In this document: one piece after another, positions 26,785-34,030 of the stretch
Position numbering within the stretch: the stretch's first letter is position 1
How the letters are laid out: the number at the start of each line of letters is the position of its first letter
NCBI RefSeq assembly: GCF_900105475.1
Contig: NZ_LT629777.1
Location: 1,240,001-1,304,000, forward strand
Length of the DNA: 64,000 nt
Source of the DNA: Pseudomonas asplenii
Lineage (GTDB): Bacteria > Pseudomonadota > Gammaproteobacteria > Pseudomonadales > Pseudomonadaceae
Direction of reading: 5' to 3'
Translations under genes and position numbers: made by a program
Notes under the pieces: model-generated
Databases searched by the model: none
What the model was told of the DNA's origin: nothing
The model's input: the letters and a program-made list of their open reading frames with translations, nothing else

Positions 26785-28401
26785 CTAACCAATCTCTCGG
26801 GTGAAATGCTTGGTCAGTTCGAGCAAGGTCACTCGTAATTCGGGCGGACGCACGGGTTTGGAGAGGATCGAGATATTCATATGGGTCAAGGTACTGCGGA
26901 TACGCTCGATTTCATGACCGGTCATGATCATCGCCGGGACTTCCCAGCCACGCTGTTCGCGAATTGCGGCGATACACTCGGAGCCTGAAATCTTCGGGCC
27001 CAGATCGTAGTCGGCAATAATGATGTCGCACTCCGTCGTCACGTTCAGTCCATCGCTGTGACTTTCTACCTCACATCCCCATTTTTCCAGCAAGGCCGAG
27101 GTCGCCATAAGCACATTGGAATCGTCCTCCACCAGACACACTCGCAGGCCCTGCAGGCGGCTTTGAGTGGCCGCCGGCCGTTGGGTCTCGGTGCGTGGCA
27201 TGATGCGCTCCAGCCCCTGGATCGTGGCGCGAGTGCCCTTGCCGAGTCGGGAGTCCAACTGGATATCCAGATTGATCAACTGGCTGATACGCTTGACGAT
27301 GGACAAGCCCAACCCCAGGCCCTCGACATCCTTGTCACGTGCATGGCGTACCCGATAGAACTCTTTGAACACATTCGGCAAATGTTCGGCGGAAATCCCA
27401 CGTCCCTTGTCGTAGATAACAATGGCCAGGCTTTTGCCTCTGGGACGCACACCGATCAATACCCGCTCGCCGGACGCGTATTTGAGCGTATTGGACACCA
27501 GGTTCTGCACCATGGTGGTCAATAGCCCGGCATTGACGTCAACCCAATGCCGACAAGGGCGCAGGCGCAGTTCAACCCCGGCCCATCGTGCCGCTTCGGT
27601 GTTCTGTTTGACGACATCCTGCAGCAGCGCGTCCAGGTTCACCGGCTCCGATTGCGGTTCCAGCTTTCCGTTGTCGAGGGTGTAGATATCCAGAATCGAA
27701 CGGAACAGCTGGGAGACGGTATGCAGCGAGCGATCGATGTTGTCCACCAGCCGCAGTTCTTCACCGTCCAGATTCGCATCACGCAGGCACGCGGTGAACA
27801 GGCCAATGGAGTGGATCGGCTGGCGCAGGTCATGGCTGGCCTGGGCCAGAAAGCGTGATTTCTCCTGGTTGGCGGCGATCGCTTCTTCCGACGCGATGCG
27901 CGTACGTTTGAGCAGAATATGGGCGTAGGCCGGCACCACGATGGTAGTCACGATCAGCATGAGGAACATATAGGGCTGACCACGCCAGAAAGGTGTCATC
28001 ACGAAAATCATCACCAGCATGCTCAGCGCGATGAGGGTCGCGGCGGCCAGATAGCGCGAGCCGAAGCGCATGCCATTTCCCAACGTAACCCAGAGCAAGG
28101 CGGCGTAAACCGGTAACGCACCTTCTCCGCCAACGACCATGGCGAAAGCGATACCACTGTAGTCATGGGCCATGGCGAACAATCGGCGCCAGAAAAAGTG
28201 CCCTGGCCAGCGTTTTATCGCCATACGTAGAGGCACTGCCACGCTGATGAAAAACGCCATGTACCACATGATCGGCACATAGGTGGCGAAGTCACTGGAA
28301 GGAAGCAAGGCCACCACAAAAATGTACAACGAAGCACAGGTGCTGACGGTCAACCGCAACGTCGCCTGATCCAGTTCGCTGTTCTTTTCCGTCATGTTCA
28401 T
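26785..28401 (-). CDS. Hybrid histidine kinase 1, RpfC/PA1396-like six-TM sensor
   Basis: A 538-aa protein. The first 170 residues hold six hydrophobic helices with the motif HDYSGIAFAMVVGGEGALP...LLWVTLGNGMRFG, which resembles the input domain of RpfC and of Pseudomonas PA1396, kinases that sense DSF-type fatty-acid signals. HisKA follows with His190 in QASHDLRQPIHS, then HATPase_c (N-box MVQNLVSNTLKYA, G-boxes DKGRGI and GLGLGLSIV). A C-terminal receiver has its acceptor Asp in IIADYDLG. ATG 28401 has GGAG 7 nt upstream. It is divergent from response regulator 1. It is paralogous to the kinase at 30589. Ligand identity is inference from family only. Confidence 0.88.
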   Translation of the reverse strand: MNMTEKNSELDQATLRLTVSTCASLYIFVVALLPSSDFATYVPIMWYMAFFISVAVPLRMAIKRWPGHFFWRRLFAMAHDYSGIAFAMVVGGEGALPVYAALLWVTLGNGMRFGSRYLAAATLIALSMLVMIFVMTPFWRGQPYMFLMLIVTTIVVPAYAHILLKRTRIASEEAIAANQEKSRFLAQASHDLRQPIHSIGLFTACLRDANLDGEELRLVDNIDRSLHTVSQLFRSILDIYTLDNGKLEPQSEPVNLDALLQDVVKQNTEAARWAGVELRLRPCRHWVDVNAGLLTTMVQNLVSNTLKYASGERVLIGVRPRGKSLAIVIYDKGRGISAEHLPNVFKEFYRVRHARDKDVEGLGLGLSIVKRISQLINLDIQLDSRLGKGTRATIQGLERIMPRTETQRPAATQSRLQGLRVCLVEDDSNVLMATSALLEKWGCEVESHSDGLNVTTECDIIIADYDLGPKISGSECIAAIREQRGWEVPAMIMTGHEIERIRSTLTHMNISILSKPVRPPELRVTLLELTKHFTREIG

Positions 28402-28498
28402 CACGATTCTCCAGCGTGAAAAGCTGCTTCAAATTTGAAACCAGGCGTTACAGTTTGCGTTACGATGCCCCAATCTGGAGGTGAGATGGACCTTGAGC

Positions 28499-29137
28499 AT
28501 GACGCACAGAATAATAGTGGCAGATGACCACCCTCTGTTTCGCGAAGGTATGCTGAGAACCATTGAGCGGCTGATACCGACAGCAATGGTAGAGCAGGCG
28601 GGCAACCTGGATGAAGTGCTGACATTGGCGCGATCCGGCGCAGAAGTCGATTCGTTGATTCTGGATCTGCGCTTTCCTGGCATCACGTCCGTGCAAGTCA
28701 TCGGGCAACTGCGCAATGAGTTCAAACGGACTTCGATCATTGTCGTGTCGATGGTCGACGACCTCGACGTTATTTCTCAGGTCATCGCACAAGGCGCTGA
28801 TGGATTCATCGGCAAAAATGTTGACCCGACAGGCATTGCCGAAGCCATCATGGCGATTCGTGAAGGCGAAGTGGTGGTCAGATACAATCCTGAAAATCCG
28901 CTCCTTGACCCCAGACTTTCCTCGCTCACCGCCCGCCAAAAGCAAGTGCTCGGCCTGATCGCAGCCGGCAAGACCAACAAGGAGATAGCCAAGCAACTGG
29001 ACATCTCTCCTTTCACCGTACGCATCCATGTTTCCACAGTGCTTAAATCCTTGGGCGTGCCCACCCGTGCGGCCGCAGCGGCTCAATTCAGTAATTTTCC
29101 CGGCATCAGCGGGTGGCCGGGAAAATTCGATACTTGA
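28499..29137 (+). CDS. Response regulator 1, receiver plus LuxR-type HTH
   Basis: A 212-aa NarL/FixJ-type regulator. The receiver has the acidic pair in IIVADDHPLFREGM, phospho-acceptor Asp56 in LILDLRFPG, the Ser switch in IIVVSMVDD and Lys in GFIGKNV. The LuxR-type HTH spans about residues 145-205 (LTARQKQVLGLIAAGKTNKEIAKQLDISPFTVRIHV). A start at 28499 gives the family-like MTHRIIVADD; the GTG at 28481 is an alternative, since GGAGGTGA sits at 28477-28484. Divergent from kinase 1 with a 97-nt shared promoter region, it is presumably that kinase's partner. Confidence 0.88.
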   Translation: MTHRIIVADDHPLFREGMLRTIERLIPTAMVEQAGNLDEVLTLARSGAEVDSLILDLRFPGITSVQVIGQLRNEFKRTSIIVVSMVDDLDVISQVIAQGADGFIGKNVDPTGIAEAIMAIREGEVVVRYNPENPLLDPRLSSLTARQKQVLGLIAAGKTNKEIAKQLDISPFTVRIHVSTVLKSLGVPTRAAAAAQFSNFPGISGWPGKFDT

Positions 29138-29193
29138 GTCACGCCACGGTGCAATTATCAAGGGGAGCAGGCTCTTGCTGCGCAGCACCTACG

Positions 29194-29601
29194 TTACAGC
29201 GTGGGTTGAGGCACGGGGGTGTTACCAGGGATCAACTTGGCGCCCTTGGGCCGCTTCGGACAATCGCCGGATGAGTACCAGCGGGTCACCACGCCCTTTT
29301 CAATCATGAATCGCTGTTCGCAGCGAGCATAATCAGGTACGTAGCCCCATTCCATGGAGTGGCTGCCGTTTGTAAGCCACACGTAGTCATAACCGATGAT
29401 TTTCGAGTTGCCATCACTTAGCGCATGGCTGTTTTTGGGCGCGCCCCATGATGTCACCAACTCATCTTCCGAGGCGCCTACCCACGACGCAGTAATGTCC
29501 GATGTCGTTTGATAACGCTGATTCATGACCAGATTGCTCAGGGGCGAACCTGCACACCCACACAGCATCAAAACAGATAAACCGGCGAACCATAACTTCA
29601 T
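29194..29601 (-). CDS. Lipoprotein with SmpA/BamE-like features (1)
   Basis: A 135-aa protein with a lipoprotein signal: MKLWFAGLSVLMLCGC, lipidation at Cys18 (lipobox LCGC). The ATG at 29601 has GGAG 8 nt upstream. The mature part contains ASEDELVTSWGAPKNSHAL, similar to the 'G-x-P' helix-strand turn of SmpA/OmlA (BamE) proteins, then GYDYVWLTNG. Four Cys are present in total. It reads towards response regulator 1 and is divergent from lipoprotein 2, with a perfect 22-bp palindrome between them. Confidence 0.75.
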   Translation of the reverse strand: MKLWFAGLSVLMLCGCAGSPLSNLVMNQRYQTTSDITASWVGASEDELVTSWGAPKNSHALSDGNSKIIGYDYVWLTNGSHSMEWGYVPDYARCEQRFMIEKGVVTRWYSSGDCPKRPKGAKLIPGNTPVPQPTL

Positions 29602-29725
29602 GTTTTCGACTCCATTCATACGGCCTCAATCATGCATGCTTAATACAATCACACGAGCAACTCATTACAATCACTCAAGCCACTACCGGGTATCACACCA
29701 TGCTAGACGAGTGGGTATTAGCCGC

Positions 29726-29747
29726 CTATAGCACATTTGTGCTATAG
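29726..29747. promoter_or_regulatory. Perfect 22-bp palindrome between the divergent lipoprotein genes
   Basis: CTATAGCACA-TT-TGTGCTATAG: 10-bp perfect arms around 2 nt. It lies 125 nt upstream of lipoprotein 1 and 219 nt upstream of lipoprotein 2. Sites with the same 2-nt spacing and a similar core occur at 32920-32935 and 33907-33928. Dyad symmetry with a short spacer fits a dimeric HTH protein such as a LuxR-type regulator. Confidence 0.65.
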
Positions 29748-29965
29748 CATCGATTCAGACTGCCCCCTAAGCTGTACACGCTCGACAAAGTCTTGAAAAC
29801 AGCGAGTCAGAGCGTACACCGAAACCGACTCCAGTTTTAAGCCGAAGTGCACCACGCATTTATCTGCCATGAACTTCAATGGGTCGGCCAATCACACTAC
29901 GCTGGTCAACTTTTCGTGCAGCCGGTCGGAATGGAACAGTCCTGAACATAACTCAAGGTAAGTCT

Positions 29966-30454
29966 ATGTGCTTAAAATATGGAAAAATACTTAGCATCGG
30001 ATTCACACTTTGCCTGCTGACCGGCGTCTTGGGAGGCTGCGCAAATACTGGAGACTTGATGACCTCCTTGAACCCCGGGGCACAAAAATACGATGTCGCT
30101 TACCTGAAGAAAACCATCATTCCGGGTAAAACCACGAAGAGTCAGGTACAGCAATTGTTCGGCGCTCCGGCGGAAGAGCAACTGGATGCCACGAGTAAAA
30201 GTAACGGATCCAACTGGACCTATGATAAAAACGAAGAAGGTCTGGAAAAATACATGACCCTGGCCCACAAATATGTCTCGACCGAGACAAGCCTCAAGAT
30301 GTACGACGCGTCATCGCAGGTGTCCAAGGCCCAAGGCGTCGCCAATGATGTCGGCAGTGTGACCGGCACTAAAAAAGCTCAAAGCCAAACCAAGGGCTCG
30401 CGACTGATCATTTACTTTGTGAATGACGTAGTGGACTACTACAGGCTTTACTGA
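29966..30454 (+). CDS. Lipoprotein with SmpA/BamE-like features (2)
   Basis: A 162-aa protein beginning MCLKYGKILSIGFTLCLLTG and ending its signal with lipobox LGGC (Cys at about residue 25). AAGG precedes ATG 29966. The mature part holds PGKTTKSQVQQLFGAPAEEQ, the typical SmpA/OmlA (BamE-fold) motif, followed by SNWTYDKNE. The C-terminal half has a Ser/Lys-rich section and ends SRLIIYFVNDVVDYYRLY, the strand expected to close the fold. It lies upstream of kinase 2 on the same strand, 134 nt away. Confidence 0.78.
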   Translation: MCLKYGKILSIGFTLCLLTGVLGGCANTGDLMTSLNPGAQKYDVAYLKKTIIPGKTTKSQVQQLFGAPAEEQLDATSKSNGSNWTYDKNEEGLEKYMTLAHKYVSTETSLKMYDASSQVSKAQGVANDVGSVTGTKKAQSQTKGSRLIIYFVNDVVDYYRLY

Positions 30455-30539
30455 CGTACTCCACTTCTGATAAGACCGCAGTGTCGTTTGCTGCCTGAAC
30501 ACACCAACGTACGCCGAACGGTGCGCTTTTCGATCTCAA

Positions 30540-30567
30540 GGGGGCGGCATCCAGCGATGCCGCCCCC
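30540..30567 (+). promoter_or_regulatory. Strong GC hairpin in the leader of kinase 2
   Basis: GGGGGCGGCAT and ATGCCGCCCCC pair over 11 bp around a 6-nt loop, ending 21 nt before the GTG start of kinase 2. No U-tract follows, so it is not an ordinary terminator. It could mark the end of the lipoprotein 2 message or affect ribosome access to kinase 2. Confidence 0.5.
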
Positions 30568-30588
30568 ACGTTCCATGAGGTTGATAGT

Positions 30589-32199
30589 GTGGAAAAGAAC
30601 AGCGAACTCAACCAGGCAAGCCTGCGCCTGACCGTCAGCACCTGTGCGTTGCTGTATATCCTCGTACTCACCGCCTTACGCCCTGGCGATACCGCGACCT
30701 ACATGCAGATCATTGCGTATATATCGACGTTCATCATTGCGTCGATATTCCTGCGCATGGCAATCAAGCGCTGGCCGGGGCACTTCTTTTGGCGGCGCCT
30801 GTTTTCCATGCTTCATGACTACACCGGTATCGCTTTCGCCATGGTAATGGGAGGCGAAGGGGCATTGCCCATTTACGCAGCGCTGCTCTGGGTCACGCTG
30901 GGAAATGGCATGCGCTTCGGCTCACACTATCTGGCCCTGGCAACCGTGATCGCGTTGTCCACCCTTGTCGTCATCTTCCTGCTCAATCCGTTTTGGCGCG
31001 CGCAGCCCTATATGTTCCTCATGCTGATCGTGACCACCATCGTGGTACCGGCCTACGCGCATATCCTGCTCAAACGTACGCGCATCGCGTCGGAAGAAAC
31101 GATCGCCGCCAACCAGGAAAAGTCACGCTTTCTGGCCCAGGCCAGCCATGACCTGCGCCAGCCGATTCACTCCATCGGTCTGTTCACCGCGTGCCTGCGC
31201 GACGCGAACCTGGGCAGTGAAGAACTGCGGCTGGTGGACAACATCGATCGCTCGCTGCATACCGTCTCCCAGCTGTTTCGTTCGATTCTGGATATCTACA
31301 CCCTCGACAACGGAAAGCTGGAACCGCAATCGGAACCGGTGAATCTGGGCGCGCTGCTGCGGGATGTCGTCAAACAGAACACCGAAGCGGCGCGATGGGC
31401 CGGGGTTGAACTGCGCCTGCGCCCTTGTCGGCATTGGGTTGACGTCAATGCCGGGCTATTGACCACCATGGTGCAGAACCTGGTGTCCAATACACTCAAA
31501 TACGCGCCCGGCCAGCCGGTACTGATCGGAGTGCGTCCCAGAGGCATGGACTTGGCCATTGTTATCTACGACAAGGGGCGTGGCATCGCCGCCGAGCACT
31601 TGCCGCAGGTGTTCAAGGAGTTCTACCGGGTGCGACACGCTCGGGACAAAGATGTTGAGGGTCTGGGGCTTGGCCTGTCCATCGTCAAGCGCATCAGTCA
31701 GTTGATCAATGTCGATGTGCATATCCGCTCCACTCCCAACCGCGGCACCCAGGCGGCAATCACCGGCTTGAAACACGCAGCCCCCAAGGTCATGCCTCCG
31801 CAGATGAAAAGCAGCCAGGAGCGCCTGAACGGCTTGAGGATATGCCTGATAGAAGACGACGCCAATGTGTTGATGGCCACCAAGGCCCTGCTGGAGAAAT
31901 GGGGCTGCGTCGTTGAGACTCACGGTGATGGGGATGACCTGTCCAGTGATTGCGACATCATCATTGCCGACTTCGACCTGGGTACCAAGGTCTCGGGGTC
32001 TGAGTGTATCGCGGCAATACGCGAGCGCCGTGGCCTGGAAGTCCCGGCCTTGGTCATCACCGGACACGAAATCGAGCGTATCCGCCAATCACTGCACACA
32101 CTCAATATCTCGGTGCTGGCAAAACCCGTGCGGGCGCCGGAACTGCGTACCGTATTGTTTGAACAGGTAAAGTCCATCGAGCGCAGTGTGAACTCATAG
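30589..32199 (+). CDS. Hybrid histidine kinase 2, RpfC/PA1396-like, paralogue of kinase 1
   Basis: A 536-aa protein with the same plan as kinase 1: six hydrophobic helices, HDYTGIAFAMVMGGEGALP, HisKA with His187 in QASHDLRQPIHS, HATPase_c (MVQNLVSNTLKYA, DKGRGI, GLGLGLSIV) and a C-terminal receiver with acceptor Asp461 in IIADFDLG. The start is GTG with a weak TGAGG upstream. The kinase core is near-identical to kinase 1, including a 101-nt run without a difference (31393-31493 against 27488-27588), while the first two helices and the receiver have diverged. It converges with response regulator 2, with 13 nt between the stops. The ligand is probably a DSF-like molecule, by family resemblance. 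Confidence 0.88.
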   Translation: MEKNSELNQASLRLTVSTCALLYILVLTALRPGDTATYMQIIAYISTFIIASIFLRMAIKRWPGHFFWRRLFSMLHDYTGIAFAMVMGGEGALPIYAALLWVTLGNGMRFGSHYLALATVIALSTLVVIFLLNPFWRAQPYMFLMLIVTTIVVPAYAHILLKRTRIASEETIAANQEKSRFLAQASHDLRQPIHSIGLFTACLRDANLGSEELRLVDNIDRSLHTVSQLFRSILDIYTLDNGKLEPQSEPVNLGALLRDVVKQNTEAARWAGVELRLRPCRHWVDVNAGLLTTMVQNLVSNTLKYAPGQPVLIGVRPRGMDLAIVIYDKGRGIAAEHLPQVFKEFYRVRHARDKDVEGLGLGLSIVKRISQLINVDVHIRSTPNRGTQAAITGLKHAAPKVMPPQMKSSQERLNGLRICLIEDDANVLMATKALLEKWGCVVETHGDGDDLSSDCDIIIADFDLGTKVSGSECIAAIRERRGLEVPALVITGHEIERIRQSLHTLNISVLAKPVRAPELRTVLFEQVKSIERSVNS

Positions 32200-32212
32200 A
32201 TCATTCACTGAC

Positions 32213-32833
32213 CTAGAAGGTGTAACGCCCTGCGAAGCGCGCAGCGGCGACCGCTCTATTCGGTACGTTCAACACACGTATCAGCGAAGAGACATGAACC
32301 CGCACCGTATAGGGAGATATTTCCAGTTCAGCGGCAATTTCCTTGTTGGTTTTACCTTGCGCTATCAGGCGCCAGACCTCCCTCTGCCTCGATGTCAGTT
32401 TACTCACCGCGTCATCACCTTCGAATGCAGGTGATTCGGCAGGCTCGTACTTGATTACTACTTGGCCATCAAGAATATCGTTGATAGCGTCACGTACCTC
32501 CTCGGCTGGAATATTCTTGCCAATAAATCCGTTGACGCCAGCATCCATCACACGCGCAATCACCATGCCATCATCGATGGCCGAGACAACAATGATTGCA
32601 GTAGAGCCTCTTTCCCTACACAGTTGCGCAAGCGATTCCAGGGAGCATAGTCCCGGCAATCGTACTTCTATAAACAACAGGGTGACAGGCTGCCAGCACT
32701 CTAGGATAATTCCGACTTCTTCAAAATTTCCCGCCTGCTTTATCTGTGCTTCAGGTATTAAATATTCCAGCAGCCCTATCATTCCCTCTCGATAAAGCGG
32801 GTGCTCGTCTGCCACGATAATTCGGCAACTCAT
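32213..32833 (-). CDS. Response regulator 2 with Asp-to-Glu phospho-acceptor change
   Basis: A 206-aa receiver plus LuxR-type HTH, paralogous to response regulator 1. The acidic pair is in IIVADEHPLYREGM, the Ser switch in IIVVSAIDD and Lys in GFIGKNI. At the acceptor position the sequence is LLFIEVRLPG, so residue 56 is Glu (codon GAA) where regulator 1 has Asp56. The HTH is intact (LTSRQREVWRLIAQGKTNKEIAAELEISPYTVRVHV). In many receivers an Asp-to-Glu change imitates phosphorylation, so this copy may be active without a kinase. Start ATG 32833 is by analogy with regulator 1; GTG 32845 is possible. A palindrome lies about 90 nt upstream. Confidence 0.86.
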   Translation of the reverse strand: MSCRIIVADEHPLYREGMIGLLEYLIPEAQIKQAGNFEEVGIILECWQPVTLLFIEVRLPGLCSLESLAQLCRERGSTAIIVVSAIDDGMVIARVMDAGVNGFIGKNIPAEEVRDAINDILDGQVVIKYEPAESPAFEGDDAVSKLTSRQREVWRLIAQGKTNKEIAAELEISPYTVRVHVSSLIRVLNVPNRAVAAARFAGRYTF

Positions 32834-32919
32834 ATCAGGAAGCACAACCCGTTCAGATCAATGAAAACAAGCGCAGATCATGTCCGAGTCATGCAAGTTA
32901 TGATATAGAACACCTGAAC

Positions 32920-32935
32920 TAGTACATCTGTACTA
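32920..32935. promoter_or_regulatory. Palindrome upstream of response regulator 2
   Basis: TAGTACA-TC-TGTACTA is a perfect 16-bp dyad with a 2-nt centre. It shares geometry and core with the 29726 site (TAGCACA-TT-TGTGCTA). Its position, 87 nt before the start of response regulator 2, suits autoregulation. Confidence 0.55.
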
Positions 32936-33063
32936 CGAACTTAAATGCACCGGAGCATTAACCAGTATCTGCTCAATACAACGCTGCCACACCCGGCGTT
33001 AGTGCATCTGTTACTCGGGAGAACAGGGCTATCCTCCTTCTCCCCGCCTGACGACAAAGATGC

Positions 33064-33807
33064 CTAGTTGGTCCGAGTCTCATAGCGCATCTTGACCACC
33101 TCAACCACTCGATCCTGCCCATCCCTGCCGGAAGGACTGACTGACTTGATTGACTGCCCCCGGTAGGGCCCCTCGGCCGCAAACCAGTTCTGCACCATGA
33201 CCTTCTGTTTCGGTTCCTTAGCGGATGCAGGCCCCGTGGAAATTTCATTGGTGAAGCGACAGGTCTCGAAGGTCCCGAGTGGCGTCTTGATCGTTTCGCG
33301 GCCGTTGTAGGTCAGCTTTTCTGTTACCTCGAACTCAAGCTTGACGCCGCTGCTGACGACCTGGCTCTTGTAACTCACGGTGACTGTCTGCCCCGGTTGC
33401 AAATCCAGAGGCGTGGCGGGAGGAGGATTGTAGAGGGTCGTGGTCAGTGAAGCGCCAGCGCCGTGCCGATCACCATAGCGAATCAACTGACCGTCCTTGA
33501 TTTGCGCAAAGGTAGTCGTGAGATACATCGGCGAATTGTTCATGAACGTCGTGTGCAACGACGCCACCGGACTGGTCCCTGCAAAGTCTTCACGGCCAAG
33601 CGTTTCAGTTTTATTGCGACTGGTTACCGGCGACACGTTGTCACGACTCTCATACTCCACCACGGTGCCGGCCTGGAAATCCGCTTCATTGATGCACGCC
33701 GCAGAGGAGACCGTAGCGCCCAGCGCCGCAGCGGCCCAGGTAGAACCCGCGAGAGTCAAAGAGCTCAAGACCATTTTTCCAGTGGTTATACGTTTCAAAA
33801 AACACAT
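33064..33807 (-). CDS. Exported protein of unknown function
   Basis: A 247-aa protein. The N-terminus (MCFLKRITTGKMVLSS, then an Ala-rich hydrophobic stretch ending VSSAA) is a signal peptide, with Cys38 just after it. The mature part is beta-rich, with many Thr/Val pairs: GTVVEYESRDNVSPV, TTTFAQIKDGQLIRYGDR, LQPGQTVTVSYKSQVV, then KTPLGTFETCRFTNEI and QNWFAAEGPYRGQSIKSV. The phrase TPLGTFETCRF and the later GPYRGQSIKSV resemble a DUF3108-like 'conversion of a cell-surface carbohydrate' domain only faintly; I do not assign it. It is divergent from the OmpA-domain gene, with a palindrome between them. Confidence 0.65.
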   Translation of the reverse strand: MCFLKRITTGKMVLSSLTLAGSTWAAAALGATVSSAACINEADFQAGTVVEYESRDNVSPVTSRNKTETLGREDFAGTSPVASLHTTFMNNSPMYLTTTFAQIKDGQLIRYGDRHGAGASLTTTLYNPPPATPLDLQPGQTVTVSYKSQVVSSGVKLEFEVTEKLTYNGRETIKTPLGTFETCRFTNEISTGPASAKEPKQKVMVQNWFAAEGPYRGQSIKSVSPSGRDGQDRVVEVVKMRYETRTN

Positions 33808-33906
33808 CCTTGTTCAAGTTTGATGAGGGAGGATTAATAACGTCGCGCTGAACGCAGAGGGAGGATTAACAGCGCAGCAACTGTGGTCCAACGCTAAAGC
33901 GCTAGG

Positions 33907-33928
33907 CAATAGGGCAGCTGTGCTATTG
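33907..33928. promoter_or_regulatory. Imperfect palindrome between exported protein and OmpA-domain gene
   Basis: CAATAGGGCA-GC-TGTGCTATTG: 10-bp arms with two mismatches and a 2-nt centre. The right arm differs from the 29726 site at one of ten positions. It lies about 100 nt upstream of both divergent genes. Confidence 0.55.
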
Positions 33929-34030
33929 CGTTATCTTGAGAGCGCCGGTTTTATAAGATGCTGATCACGGCAGTGTTATTTATCGGTTCGGCACTGACAT
34001 CCTGGCTGCAAGAGACATTGCGGAAGAACA

